NCBI GenBank assembly: GCA_019239895.1
Contig: JAFAZH010000004.1
Coordinates: forward strand, 124,001 to 188,000
Direction of reading: 5' to 3'
Source: Abditibacteriaceae bacterium
Lineage (GTDB): Bacteria; Armatimonadota; Abditibacteriia; Abditibacteriales; Abditibacteriaceae
Length of the DNA stretch: 64,000 nt
A program made the position numbers and the translations under genes. Below the pieces are notes generated by a model. It did not search any database, was not told the DNA's origin, and saw only the letters and a program-made list of their open reading frames with translations. The first letter of the stretch is position 1; every line of letters starts with the position of its first letter. Positions 45,383 through 54,924 of the stretch are shown here, piece after piece.

Positions 45383-48022
45383 TTAATAGCGTAGCACCCG
45401 CGTTTCACCGCGTTGCATCACAAGCGGAATGCGGGGGCCACGGCCCAGGGTCTGGCCACTCAAAACATCTTTGAGTGAAGATGCTTTACCTGTATCAACC
45501 ATCAGAGGGCCAGCCTGGGCCGCGTGCAATACCAGGAATGGGCCATTGGTATATACATAACAGTCACTTTGGGTGAAGAGATGCACCCCGGCGGTGCGGG
45601 CCGCGATGCGCAGCAATTCTTCGGTCAAACCCGGCACGCCTACAAACAGTGAGGGGCCAGTTGCCGTAGTACGTAAGGCGACGGCGGCGGAGCCATCGGG
45701 GTAAGTCGCCAAAACTTCGTCAGGTCTGGCGTCTGCTGCCGCAAAGAGTGGCTGCACCGCCCTGGCAACACCGAAAGGCTTGGTCAGTCCCAGCTTTTGG
45801 CCAGCCTGGGTCGGAGTCGCCCATGCCTGCGGTGGTGTCACAGGTTGAAGGTTGAAACCGGTGAGTTCCCGCATAGCGGTGACAGATTGAGTAGTCGAGG
45901 CACCGTTCTCATCCAGGTAGCCAGGAGCATAACACCAGATGCGGGTGCTGCCGCGTGTGGCCTGCAATATCCCCGCCCGCTGTGCGGCAGAAAGGCACCA
46001 GGCATTGAGGAACACATAGAGCTTGGACTGCACACGTCGTGCTATCACGTCATCCAGCAGGTATTGTCCATAAGGTGCGCCTGTGCGACCCAACGGCTTA
46101 CGTGCTTCATAAACTGCCGGGCGCGTCACTATTTCGCCGCCCTCTGCGACATGGCACATGCTACGCAGGTCTAAGACGGCTGCGACTTCAGGATGATATG
46201 GAGTCGGCTGTTGCAAGAGTGGTTCGTCCAGAGCCTTCAGGCGTGCCAGCGCATCCCACATGCCCGGATCATTGAACCAACCCGACGAGCCTAAGTCCAT
46301 CCACCAGGTGCCGAAGTTGCGTATCGCTTCCTGTCCCACGTTGCGCACCAGTTCCGCGTTCGTATCAGCCAGAGTCGTGACTTTTTCTGTCCAACCGGGG
46401 GCATCACCGCTACTGAGATAAGTGGCCGTATCATCTTCGTTCAGCCACATTTTACCAGCCAGAGCCACACTCTCAGCCGCCGTCATGGAAGGTGCGCCAC
46501 CATCCAGCCCCCGATCAAAATAGGAGATAGGCGAGCACAGCACATCTATATCGGGGCTATTGAGCACGCGCCGCAAGCCATAGTGCCCGGCGGTGCTGGC
46601 TCCTGTATGCACTGCGCCAAACTCAAAGACATAGCCATAAAAGAAGACGACCAGTTTGCGGCCTTGCGATGCCTGGCGCACGACGCGGGCAAAGTCGCAG
46701 ACGCAATCGGCCATCCGTTCCTGCTGGAATTCTGCGAAGTCGGTTAAGGCACGTTCCCGCGTTGGATCACGCAGCACGCCAGCCGGAGCCGCGTGACGTA
46801 GCGCCGGAGCCGGAACAGTCGCAGTGGCGAACGTTGCCGCAGCATCCTGCCAGGCGGTTTGCAAGGCGGCGTCCGTGGCATAGCGTACCCGGAGCCACTG
46901 TCTCCAGGCAGCCTGGTCAGCCGGTGCATAGCCGCTCAGGGCATTGCCCCAGGTATCTTCATAAAACCACTCGCCAGTATTCTGCCCACTGGGATGATAG
47001 CCCGCCACATGCTCACCAAACTTGGCTTCCAAGTGCGTTACTAAAGCGGCCAGCCGTTCGCCTGCATCGTGGCGATAGAGGGCTGAGCTAACCACTGCCA
47101 CTTTACGATGCGCTTTACCCGCCTCATCCTCCCAGCGCATGATTTCATCTGGGTGCGCCTGCTGCCACCAACCTGGCGGATCCATCGGAATACGTGGCAG
47201 TAAAAGCGCCTGTGGGTTAGCGGCTAAAACAGTAGCGCAGATGTTATCTACCTCCGCCCAATCCACCGGTTGTCCCGGCGCGGGCCACGGCAGGCCGATG
47301 GGAAAAGACACAAAATTCACGCCCGCACTCGCCGCTAATTTAATCTGCGACTCAAAGTAGCCGGGAGGCCCACCCAGAAATACAAAGTTGGCACCGGGCC
47401 GATAGAACGCCACATGCACTTCGCGGGGGTGATCTACGCGCAGCCAGAAGCTAACGCGATAGCGGTGCCCCTGCGTCAGCGCCAGATGCGGTTGATGGTA
47501 GATATGGAAATCCGGCCACTGCCCATTCGCGGGGGCTTTCAGGCTAATATGCAGACCAGCAGAGCCACCCTCGCCCACGCCGGGTTCTACCTGGATTTTG
47601 CCAACGGTGTTTTGTTCACCCTGCGGCCAGTAAGTCCAGTCACGAGTGAAACTATTCGGCCCGTCCTCAAAGTTGCAGAGGGGAATCACATCCTGTTGCG
47701 TGGTAAGGTCAGTCACCCGGATGTTATCCAGGTAAACCTCACCCGCTGTCTGTCCAAAGCGAAAATGCATGGTGGCCGTAGCTGGTTCGCTTTCATTCGC
47801 AGTGAAATCGAAGCTGGTCTGTTCCCGACCCGGCACAACCATCAGCGGTGCCGATTGCTGAATACCAAAGAACATCCGAGCGCGCACAGGCTGGTTATTG
47901 ACCAGTAGACGCGGCGCACCCCGTGTCGCGTCCACACGCACGATCAAAGCCAGGCTGCTGGTTTCCAAAGAGCTTAGTAAGATAACGAGAGGGGTCAGCC
48001 ACTTCACGAGATACTTTATCAT
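45383..48022 (-). CDS. Exported GH42-like glycoside hydrolase with carbohydrate-binding N-domain
   Basis: The protein is about 879 aa from Met at 48022 (an adjacent ATG at 48025 is equally possible); AAGGTG precedes them. A signal peptide (MIKYLVKWLTPLVILLSSLE) is followed by a jelly-roll-like domain (about 60-220) with GEVYLDNIRVTDL, typical of CBM4/9-type modules. A TIM-barrel similar to GH42 beta-galactosidases follows (about 225-620): PSGQNTGEWFYEDTWG holds the likely acid/base Glu and KMWLNEDDTATYL the likely nucleophile Glu. A C-terminal glutamine-amidotransferase-like/Rossmann part and beta domain end the protein. Substrate unknown. Confidence 0.8.
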   Translation of the reverse strand: MIKYLVKWLTPLVILLSSLETSSLALIVRVDATRGAPRLLVNNQPVRARMFFGIQQSAPLMVVPGREQTSFDFTANESEPATATMHFRFGQTAGEVYLDNIRVTDLTTQQDVIPLCNFEDGPNSFTRDWTYWPQGEQNTVGKIQVEPGVGEGGSAGLHISLKAPANGQWPDFHIYHQPHLALTQGHRYRVSFWLRVDHPREVHVAFYRPGANFVFLGGPPGYFESQIKLAASAGVNFVSFPIGLPWPAPGQPVDWAEVDNICATVLAANPQALLLPRIPMDPPGWWQQAHPDEIMRWEDEAGKAHRKVAVVSSALYRHDAGERLAALVTHLEAKFGEHVAGYHPSGQNTGEWFYEDTWGNALSGYAPADQAAWRQWLRVRYATDAALQTAWQDAAATFATATVPAPALRHAAPAGVLRDPTRERALTDFAEFQQERMADCVCDFARVVRQASQGRKLVVFFYGYVFEFGAVHTGASTAGHYGLRRVLNSPDIDVLCSPISYFDRGLDGGAPSMTAAESVALAGKMWLNEDDTATYLSSGDAPGWTEKVTTLADTNAELVRNVGQEAIRNFGTWWMDLGSSGWFNDPGMWDALARLKALDEPLLQQPTPYHPEVAAVLDLRSMCHVAEGGEIVTRPAVYEARKPLGRTGAPYGQYLLDDVIARRVQSKLYVFLNAWCLSAAQRAGILQATRGSTRIWCYAPGYLDENGASTTQSVTAMRELTGFNLQPVTPPQAWATPTQAGQKLGLTKPFGVARAVQPLFAAADARPDEVLATYPDGSAAVALRTTATGPSLFVGVPGLTEELLRIAARTAGVHLFTQSDCYVYTNGPFLVLHAAQAGPLMVDTGKASSLKDVLSGQTLGRGPRIPLVMQRGETRVLRY

Positions 48023-48127
48023 CATGAGACACCTTACCAAGTTAACTGGATTGCAGCAGGAATTATTTTATAACACGTTTGTTCACCTATCCTTGGCTCT
48101 CTGGCGAGGGGCAGTATAGGGGGCATG

Positions 48128-48278
48128 GCCCTCACCCCCGGCCCCTCTCCCAACCTTGGGAGAGGGGAGCACAAAGGAGAACGAACCCGTGCTCATTGCA
48201 GGTTCTCTGAGGCGAGGAGAAGCGTTTGCGTGTGACCTCCCCTCTACCAGTATGGGGAGAGGGGCCGGGGGTGAGGGC
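48128..48278. repeat. C+T-rich inverted repeat upstream of the GH42-like gene
   Basis: Arm 48128-48169 nearly matches the outer arm at 24123-24164 (CCCTCACCCCCGGCCCCTCT); the inverted arm ends at 48278. It fills most of the gap between the small membrane protein and the GH42-like gene. Nothing else was recognised from 48041 to 48372. Confidence 0.7.
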
Positions 48279-48372
48279 TACTGACCTTACCTTTCTCAAA
48301 ACCTACCCTTTTCAGTGCCTTCCCTAGAATGGGGCCAGACCCAGGACTTAATATGGAGTGGAGAAATCAATC

Positions 48373-48600
48373 TTAGTCGTGGTCGCGGTTTTGCTGCATG
48401 GAGTAAGCCACACCCCAGATAATCATCGTGCCCAGGGTGAACAGCACACCGCACAGGTTGCCGATCTTTTCGTCCTGCATATCTTCAACCTGTGCGGTGA
48501 TGCCGGGGTAGTGTAAATATTGATGCATAGCAAAGCCGAGAAAACAATCGAACAGCAGGAAAATCAAGGTCGCTAAGGCCGCCATTTGCCACCATTTCAT
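48373..48600 (-). CDS. Small two-helix membrane protein, unknown function
   Basis: The protein has 75 aa with two hydrophobic segments (LATLIFLLFDCFLGFAMH and LCGVLFTLGTMIIWGVAY) separated by an acidic loop (AQVEDMQDEKIGN). The start ATG at 48600 has GGAGG 8 nt upstream, which argues that it is a real gene. It stands alone between a GH42-like gene and a repeat-free gap. I do not recognise a family. Confidence 0.6.
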   Translation of the reverse strand: MKWWQMAALATLIFLLFDCFLGFAMHQYLHYPGITAQVEDMQDEKIGNLCGVLFTLGTMIIWGVAYSMQQNRDHD

Positions 48601-48961
48601 GACTCATGCCTCCGTTTGCTCTGTCATCGCTTTGCAATGAACACTATTGACAGGCCACTCGTGAACTGGACAGCCATCGCTGGGCTGCATTTCGCTCTGC
48701 CGCTGTGGTCTATTTTAGAACTCCATTCGGGGCTATTTTGGTGCCACTATTGGGTTGATTGCTGCTGCACTTGAAAGATAATTAATGAGAGGTAATTAAG
48801 AGGTGCTTTTGGGAGAAGGGGGAGGCAGGCCACGAGAGGGGGAGAGAGATGAGTAATCGCGTGGCCCGCCTGTTACTTAGCATACGAAGTATTTATTAAA
48901 AAGTTATTAATGGGTGTTTTATTTTTGCCTTGAGGTCAAACTAGAGGGGATATTACTGTTC
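48601..48961. other. 361-base gap between small membrane gene and pectate-lyase-like gene
   Basis: This divergent region must hold both promoters. It is A+T-rich near 48870-48950 just before the plus-strand gene (TTATTAAAAAGTTATTAATG), consistent with a promoter, but no boxes can be assigned. No coding sequence is supported. Confidence 0.4.
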
Positions 48962-50233
48962 ATGGATGAAGCCAGGCAAACACGCCGCGAATTGATGGGC
49001 AGCTTAGTCGTAGCGGGAACCGGGTTGGCTCTCGCAGGGGCTTCGTCGGTGGGAGCCGCACCCCTGAATTCTTTACCAACCACTGACTTCGGTGAGAAAT
49101 ATGATGTGCGCCGGTTCGGGGCGCAGGGTGATGGCAAAACCGATGACACCCGTGCTGTGCAAACCGCCATTGATGCGGCACTGAAAGCTGGAGGTGGGCA
49201 CATTCACTTTCCGGCAGGACAGTACCGCATTACGCGCAGCTTACGTTTCGCCTCTCTGGAAAGGGTGGATGTCACTGGCGTTGGTGGCAGTTCCACCTTG
49301 CTGCATGAAAACGATGAGCCGCTCCTGCTCTGGCCAGAAGGCGTTTCCTGCCGTGAGGTTTCCGTCCGTCATCTGCGAGTGCAGTCCACCAAAAACGATA
49401 AATCCTCTGCCTCGGCGGTCATCGCCTGTCTGGGTGGAGTCGAGCGGTCACTCTTTCACCATCTGCTCTTTTTCGCGGACACAGTGCGCTCTGGCAGCGG
49501 CATTATTACACAGCAAGTGGCCGATACAACGACGCTGGAAAGCTGCGTAATGTGGCGCATTGGCGGCACGGGATTGCGGGTGGCGCGTGGTTCTGAAGTG
49601 CGTGTCATCGGCGGACGCATTACCGGCGATGGCAGTCTGCGCCCGGAGAATATCGGCATTCACCTGATGGGTGATAACGGCGGTGTGCATGTCGTGACAA
49701 CCGACTTGATTGGACTGCATACCAGCATGAAGATTGGTGAGCCGGGGCACACCAGCAACCGAGAAGTCTTCATCACCCATGCTACCTTCGATAGCTCCGT
49801 GCATGGCCTGTGGCAAAGTGATAACGCTTATACCAGCATCGCCGGTTGTTGGGCCGCTTCCTGTGACGAAGAACAAATTCTGCTTGACCGCGACTGCGCC
49901 GGGGCGATTCTCTCCATCGCGGGCGGCACTATCTTCAACGGCGGGGCTTACGGACGACCTGGCGCGCATCACGGTCTAGTCGTGCGGGCCGGGCGATTCA
50001 CCCTGAGCGGCACCAATATACGCTACAACAAAGGCACTGGTATCTTACTCGATAACGGGGCACGAGATTATACCATCACGGGCTGCCGTATTCATAACAA
50101 CGGAGTGGGAGCCTCACTGCGTGGCGAGAATCTCATCGTGAGCAACAACCTCTTCGCCGCCAATGGCCAGCACCTTGTGGATAACAGCGGCCACAACAAA
50201 CAAGTGAGTGGCAACGTGTTTTCTGTCGCTTAA
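48962..50233 (+). CDS. Pectate-lyase-like right-handed beta-helix protein, Tat-exported
   Basis: The protein is 423 aa from ATG 48962. The start is chosen because it opens with a twin-arginine signal (RQTRRELMGSLVVAGTGLAL); a start at 48914 would add 16 hydrophobic residues in front. The family motif VRRFGAQGDGKTDDTRAVQTA, followed by GGGHIHFPAGQYRI, marks the pectate_lyase_3/GH28-like superfamily. The remainder is a parallel beta-helix with regular Gly/Asn/Ile turns. It may be a polysaccharide lyase, hydrolase or binding protein; no catalytic residues can be named. It converges with the sugar ABC transporter genes. Confidence 0.85.
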   Translation: MDEARQTRRELMGSLVVAGTGLALAGASSVGAAPLNSLPTTDFGEKYDVRRFGAQGDGKTDDTRAVQTAIDAALKAGGGHIHFPAGQYRITRSLRFASLERVDVTGVGGSSTLLHENDEPLLLWPEGVSCREVSVRHLRVQSTKNDKSSASAVIACLGGVERSLFHHLLFFADTVRSGSGIITQQVADTTTLESCVMWRIGGTGLRVARGSEVRVIGGRITGDGSLRPENIGIHLMGDNGGVHVVTTDLIGLHTSMKIGEPGHTSNREVFITHATFDSSVHGLWQSDNAYTSIAGCWAASCDEEQILLDRDCAGAILSIAGGTIFNGGAYGRPGAHHGLVVRAGRFTLSGTNIRYNKGTGILLDNGARDYTITGCRIHNNGVGASLRGENLIVSNNLFAANGQHLVDNSGHNKQVSGNVFSVA

Positions 50234-50241
50234 AATCCAAT

Positions 50242-51087
50242 TTAGCGCCCGGCCAAACCCGTCAGGGAAATACCTTTAATGATATGTTTCTGGAAGAGGA
50301 GAAAGGCGAAGAGCACAGGCATGGCTGCTAATACCGCTGCGGCCATCATCAGACCATATTGAATGTTGTAGTGCCCTTGGAAGATGGTGATGCCGATGGG
50401 TAAGGTACGCATCTCTAAGCTATCGGTATAAATCAGCGGCCCCTCGAAGGCGTTCCAGGTGGCCATAAAAGTAAAGATGCCCAGCGTGGCTAATGCGGCC
50501 TTAGAGAGCGGCAGAATCACATGCCAGAAGACACGAAATGGGCCGCAGCCATCGAGAAAGGCCGCTTCCTCTAATTCCACAGGGATCGTCTGGAAGAACT
50601 GGCGCAACAGGAATACGCCAAAGGCACTGGCCCCCGCGGGCACAATTAACGCCCAGTAGGTATCAAACCAGTGGAGTTGACGAATTAAGAGGTAAGAGGG
50701 AATCAGCAGCACTTGCCCTGGCACTAACATCGTCGCCACCAGGACGGCAAAAACCTGATCGCGTCCTCGCCAGCGCAAACGCGCATAAGAAAACGCCGCC
50801 AGAGAATCTACGACCAACACTAAGGCCGTGACTGCCAACGAAATAAACAGGCTGTTACCTGTCCAGCGCCAGATGGGAAACTCTTCCACATTGTTCAGTA
50901 CCGTGTGAAAGTTCACCAGTGTGGCGGGACGGGGCAGCCAACGGGCGGCACCCAGACCATTCACGATGTCTTCAGGTGTCTTGAGTGATGTTGTCAGCAT
51001 CCACAGCAACGGCGCGAGAAACAAGAGCGCCAGCGCCAACATAACAATGTGCAGACCCAGTTGACTTCTGTACAAGAATCTCTTCAT
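50242..51087 (-). CDS. Sugar ABC transporter permease (MalG/CUT1 type)
   Basis: The protein has 281 aa with six helices. The ABC-interaction EAA loop is ELEEAAFLDGCGPFRVFWHV followed by ILPLSKAAL. It pairs with the MalF-like permease, whose stop overlaps this start by 4 nt (ATGA). No ATPase gene is nearby, so a shared multi-sugar ATPase encoded elsewhere is expected, as is common for CUT1 systems. Confidence 0.93.
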   Translation of the reverse strand: MKRFLYRSQLGLHIVMLALALLFLAPLLWMLTTSLKTPEDIVNGLGAARWLPRPATLVNFHTVLNNVEEFPIWRWTGNSLFISLAVTALVLVVDSLAAFSYARLRWRGRDQVFAVLVATMLVPGQVLLIPSYLLIRQLHWFDTYWALIVPAGASAFGVFLLRQFFQTIPVELEEAAFLDGCGPFRVFWHVILPLSKAALATLGIFTFMATWNAFEGPLIYTDSLEMRTLPIGITIFQGHYNIQYGLMMAAAVLAAMPVLFAFLLFQKHIIKGISLTGLAGR

Positions 51088-52070
51088 GAGCGGCTTTCCT
51101 CTCGATTCGATAGCAGGCGGAACTGGACTGCCGTAAAAGCCAGCACAATGGCAAATAGCAGATAGGCGATGGCCGCGCCGTAGCCGATTTCATACTGGCT
51201 AAAGCCCTGTTGATACATGTACAGCACGAGAGTCAATCCAGCGCGGCCCGGCCCGGCCCCGCCACCATAAAGCACATAGGATTGACCAAAAATCTGAAAT
51301 GCTCCCAACACCGAAAACACCAGACAGAAGAGCGTAGTGGGACGCAGCAGCGGCCAAGTGATGCTCTTGAACACCTGCCAGGCATTGGCCCCATCAATCC
51401 GTGCCGCTTCGTAGTAATCAGGTGGAATATTATTGATGCCAGCCAAATATAAAATCATGTTGCCGCCCGCGCCCCACCAGATAGACATCAAGGCGATAGA
51501 AGGCATCGTCCAGTGCGGGTCGGATAGCCAGGGGATAGGTTGAAACGCCGAGAGCGGCAAGCCCAACTGGCGCAGACCATTAACCATCGTGCCCAGATAC
51601 AAGTTCAGCAGCCCGACTTGCGTGTTATAAAGCCACTGCCACAAGACGGCGACCACCGCGATAGAAATCACCACGGGCATATAAAAAGCGACTTTATAAA
51701 ACGTTTGCAAACGCCGTACTTGGCCTAACCCAAGAGCCAGTAGCAGCGAGACCAGATTGCCAAGTGGCACCACCAAGAACACAAAATAAGCCGTATTGCG
51801 CAAGGCAATCCAGAAAATGTCATCGGAAAGTGCTGCCTGGTAATTGGCGAGACCGACAAAAGGATGTTGCTTAGCTAAGACATGCCACTCGCGCAGCGAA
51901 ATGAAAAAGCCATAGACGGTTGGCCCCAGCAAGAACACGAAGAATAAAATCAGATGAGGCAAAGCAAACAACCACCCAATCCAACCCCCACTGCGGCCCC
52001 CCGCAGCGGAACGGGTAGAGAGTGACTGTGACACAGAGCCGGAATCTAAAGCTTTAGCCTCAGCTTGCAT
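51084..52070 (-). CDS. Sugar ABC transporter permease (MalF/CUT1 type)
   Basis: The protein is 328 aa from ATG 52070, preceded by AAGGTGA 5 nt away; the frame extends to 52121 but that part overlaps the upstream coding sequence. Six helices are visible, starting SGGWIGWLFALPHLILFFVF. The EAA loop reads YYEAARIDGANAWQVFKSIT followed by WPLLRPT. It lies 10 nt after the binding-protein gene. Confidence 0.93.
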   Translation of the reverse strand: MQAEAKALDSGSVSQSLSTRSAAGGRSGGWIGWLFALPHLILFFVFLLGPTVYGFFISLREWHVLAKQHPFVGLANYQAALSDDIFWIALRNTAYFVFLVVPLGNLVSLLLALGLGQVRRLQTFYKVAFYMPVVISIAVVAVLWQWLYNTQVGLLNLYLGTMVNGLRQLGLPLSAFQPIPWLSDPHWTMPSIALMSIWWGAGGNMILYLAGINNIPPDYYEAARIDGANAWQVFKSITWPLLRPTTLFCLVFSVLGAFQIFGQSYVLYGGGAGPGRAGLTLVLYMYQQGFSQYEIGYGAAIAYLLFAIVLAFTAVQFRLLSNREESRS

Positions 52071-52080
52071 AGGGTTCACC

Positions 52081-53373
52081 TTACGGGCGTGCCAGCAGTT
52101 GGTTAATGCGGCGGTCAGCATCAGTCATGGAGGCTTCGGGCGTTTGCAACTGTAGCAGTGCCGCTTCGATAGCCGGGTCTACAAACTGGTTCAAAGAATT
52201 CGCTCTGGGCACCTGGGGGTCGTAAACCACATAACCGATTTGCCGCGCGAATTGCGCCTGCACGGGCAATGCCGTAAATTGCGGAGACCGCTTGACTTCC
52301 AGGCGAGCAGGCACTTGGCCCCCCTCGGCCCAGGTCAGGCTATGGTCAGAAAGAAACCGCATCAACCGCCACCCGGCGCGTGAGTGTTCAGGGGAAATGC
52401 CCACGGGCTGGCACAACAGATGCGAGCCGCCCCAGACACCTTGCTTTGGCCCAAACTGCGGCGCAGGCGCACCCGCGAATTGTAGGCCCGGCTGTTCTTG
52501 CAGGGAGGCCAGCATATAGATGCCTTCCATCGCCATCGCCGCCTTGCCCTGCCTTAAAGCCAGCCACGCATCCACGCCTTCGGGCTTGGGCGCTATTTTA
52601 TATTTGTAAATCATATCCACCATAAGCTGCGTGGCTTGCAGGCAGGGTGCCGAGGCCATTGCTCCGTGTTTACCATCAGGCGTGAGAATATCACCACCAA
52701 ACTGATGCGCTATGGTCAGCCAGTTGGAATGCTGATTGGTAATCACAAAGCCCCACTGGTCGGGCTGGCCATCACCATTGGTATCTTTGGTCAATTTCTT
52801 GGCCGCGTCCAGAAACTCGGTGAGGTTAGTAGGAGGTTTAGCTTTGCCATTCTGGTCTACAATACCGGCTTCTCTAAAGAGTTTGGTATTGTAATAGAGA
52901 CCAATGGGATGCGTATCAAGGGGCAGGGCATATTGCACGCCCTGATAGAAAGATTCATGCCAGGGAACAGGAGCAAATTGCTTTGCAGTCAGTGGTGGTT
53001 GAGCACTGGCATAGAGGTCGGCTAACGGGCGAATGGTATGGAACGAGGCAAACTCCGAGAAGCGTGCCGCCTGTAAGATAAAAACATCCGGTGCCCCGCC
53101 ATAGGCCAGCGATAGCGTCAGTTTGTCATAATAAGTGCCCCAGGGAATAATCTGCATATTCACCTGGACATCGGGGTTCTCGACCTGGAACTGGCGAACC
53201 ATCTTCGCCATCGTCTGACCATCCGGGCCAGTGAAACCATTCCAGAATTTGATCTCCAGCTTGCTCGATGTACTGCTCGCATTGTGTCGCGCCAGATTGC
53301 AGCCCCCGCACAGCGTTAGCAAAAATGCAATGACGATTAAGGTGCAGCATCGCTGCCATCGAGAATGCGGCAT
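52081..53373 (-). CDS. Sugar ABC transporter substrate-binding lipoprotein
   Basis: The protein has 430 aa. The N-terminal signal (CCTLIVIAFLLTLCGGC) has lipobox LCGGC, so it is membrane-anchored. The family-1 binding-protein fold begins IKFWNGFTGPDGQTMAKMVR, with PDVFILQAARFSEFA and KAAMAMEGIYMLASLQE. It delivers an oligosaccharide or monosaccharide to the two permeases encoded downstream. Confidence 0.92.
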   Translation of the reverse strand: MPHSRWQRCCTLIVIAFLLTLCGGCNLARHNASSTSSKLEIKFWNGFTGPDGQTMAKMVRQFQVENPDVQVNMQIIPWGTYYDKLTLSLAYGGAPDVFILQAARFSEFASFHTIRPLADLYASAQPPLTAKQFAPVPWHESFYQGVQYALPLDTHPIGLYYNTKLFREAGIVDQNGKAKPPTNLTEFLDAAKKLTKDTNGDGQPDQWGFVITNQHSNWLTIAHQFGGDILTPDGKHGAMASAPCLQATQLMVDMIYKYKIAPKPEGVDAWLALRQGKAAMAMEGIYMLASLQEQPGLQFAGAPAPQFGPKQGVWGGSHLLCQPVGISPEHSRAGWRLMRFLSDHSLTWAEGGQVPARLEVKRSPQFTALPVQAQFARQIGYVVYDPQVPRANSLNQFVDPAIEAALLQLQTPEASMTDADRRINQLLARP

Positions 53374-53479
53374 AGCTGGATAACGGTTGATAATAGTGAC
53401 ACTTGAGGGACGCCCAACAACCTATAACAACGAAAAGAGATGGCCGCACTTCGCCTCACGAAGCGCGGCCATAAAATTC

Positions 53480-54808
53480 TTAGCCGTTTAGCGTCCAACC
53501 ATCACGGTATTTGCGGCTCAACAGGGCATTGGCTTCGGGGCTGTTAGTAACTTGACCTGTCGCCGGGTTATATTCGATCTTCTTACCAACTCGGTAGGCT
53601 ACTAACCCTAACAACATCTGCTCGATCATATTGCCACTGTATTCAAAGTCGCAGGCCGTCTTGAGACTGGGATTTTTGCAGGCGTTAATCCATTGCCGCT
53701 GAAAGTGGCCCACGGGAGGCAGGAGGGTCTCCTTGGTGCGCGGCTTATAATAAGTCAAGTCGGCTGAGTCACTTACGGGCAACACGATACGGGTATCGAA
53801 GTTAGCGATGATAAAGCCCTTGCTGCCCTTAAACATCGCACCATGATCTATGGCCTTAAGATCAACATAAGGACGTGGCGAACCCGGCATCACGCCGCCC
53901 TGATACCAACTGACGTTGATGGGGCCGCGCCAGTCGTTAGCAGGATGTTCCCAGTGCGATTCGCACTCAACGGGCGTAACATCAGGATTGAACTTCTCGC
54001 CCTTGGCTTCGGCGGAAGTTGGCAGCGTGGCGTCCACCGCGTTCCAGAGCAAGTCCATTGTATGGCTACCCATGTCACCAACCTGCCCCGCGCCAAAGTC
54101 CCAGAACATATTCCATTGCAGGCAGTTCATGCCTGGCCCACCGGAGAAATAATCGGGATTATAAGGATGGTCGGGCGAGGGGCCAAGCCATTGATCAAAG
54201 TGGAACCCTTCTGGCGGCGTGCCTTGCGCGGGTAAGTAACCTGCCCGCCGAATCTGGCGATTGCCCCAGGCATAAGCGTCTGTGAGGTTGCCAATAGCCC
54301 CATCGCGGATTAGCTCCTTCACACGGTTGAAGTTCTCAATGGCGTGCCGCTGCATCCCGACCTGGGTAGCCAACTTGGTTTTCTTCTTCATCCAGTTGGC
54401 CCGCACGATACGCGCTTCTTCCACCGAAATAGCGAGAGGCTTTTCGCAGTAAACATGCAGGTCGCGGTTCAAGGCCCAGTTAGCGATGAAGGCGTGGTGG
54501 TGATCGGCGGTGCAGATCACCACCGCATCTAAATCCTTTTGATCGAGTGCCTTGCGCCAATCCACATAGGTCTTGGCATTGGGGAACCGTTTCAGCGCCT
54601 CCGGGAAACGCTTTTCGTTGATGTCGCACAACGCGACCACATTCTCTTCAGCTAGTACGTCATAGTGCGCCAGGGCACGGCCCCACACGCCAATGAGGGC
54701 TATATTCAGCTTGTTATTAGGGCCTTTGGCACCTAATGCCGTGCGCGGCAAAATCAACGCGCCTGCTCCGGCGATAGTGGAAGCCTTGATAAAATCACGT
54801 CGGTTCAA
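53480..54808 (-). CDS. Gfo/Idh/MocA oxidoreductase with Tat signal
   Basis: The protein is 442 aa. The start is a TTG at 54808, preceded by GGAG 8 nt upstream, so that it begins (M)NRRDFIKASTIAGAGALILP, a clear twin-arginine signal. A longer frame to 55039 has no ATG supported by the family. The N-terminal NAD(P) fold reads LNIALIGVWGRALAHYDVLA; CEKPLAISVEEARIVR carries the family EKP Lys motif. The C-terminal alpha/beta domain includes GDMGSHTMDLLWNAV. It would oxidise or epimerise a sugar outside the cytosol. It is upstream of the sugar ABC operon and probably part of the same catabolic unit. Confidence 0.9.
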   Translation of the reverse strand: MNRRDFIKASTIAGAGALILPRTALGAKGPNNKLNIALIGVWGRALAHYDVLAEENVVALCDINEKRFPEALKRFPNAKTYVDWRKALDQKDLDAVVICTADHHHAFIANWALNRDLHVYCEKPLAISVEEARIVRANWMKKKTKLATQVGMQRHAIENFNRVKELIRDGAIGNLTDAYAWGNRQIRRAGYLPAQGTPPEGFHFDQWLGPSPDHPYNPDYFSGGPGMNCLQWNMFWDFGAGQVGDMGSHTMDLLWNAVDATLPTSAEAKGEKFNPDVTPVECESHWEHPANDWRGPINVSWYQGGVMPGSPRPYVDLKAIDHGAMFKGSKGFIIANFDTRIVLPVSDSADLTYYKPRTKETLLPPVGHFQRQWINACKNPSLKTACDFEYSGNMIEQMLLGLVAYRVGKKIEYNPATGQVTNSPEANALLSRKYRDGWTLNG

Positions 54809-54924
54809 AATGGGTTCTCCTTTGGGTTGGGGAATTGGATGTTTCCAAAGTTTGCCCCAACGCAGCCGACAACACAACTTTAGTGCTTTGAACCGTTGGC
54901 TGGCCCCTATGAATAGCTTATGAG

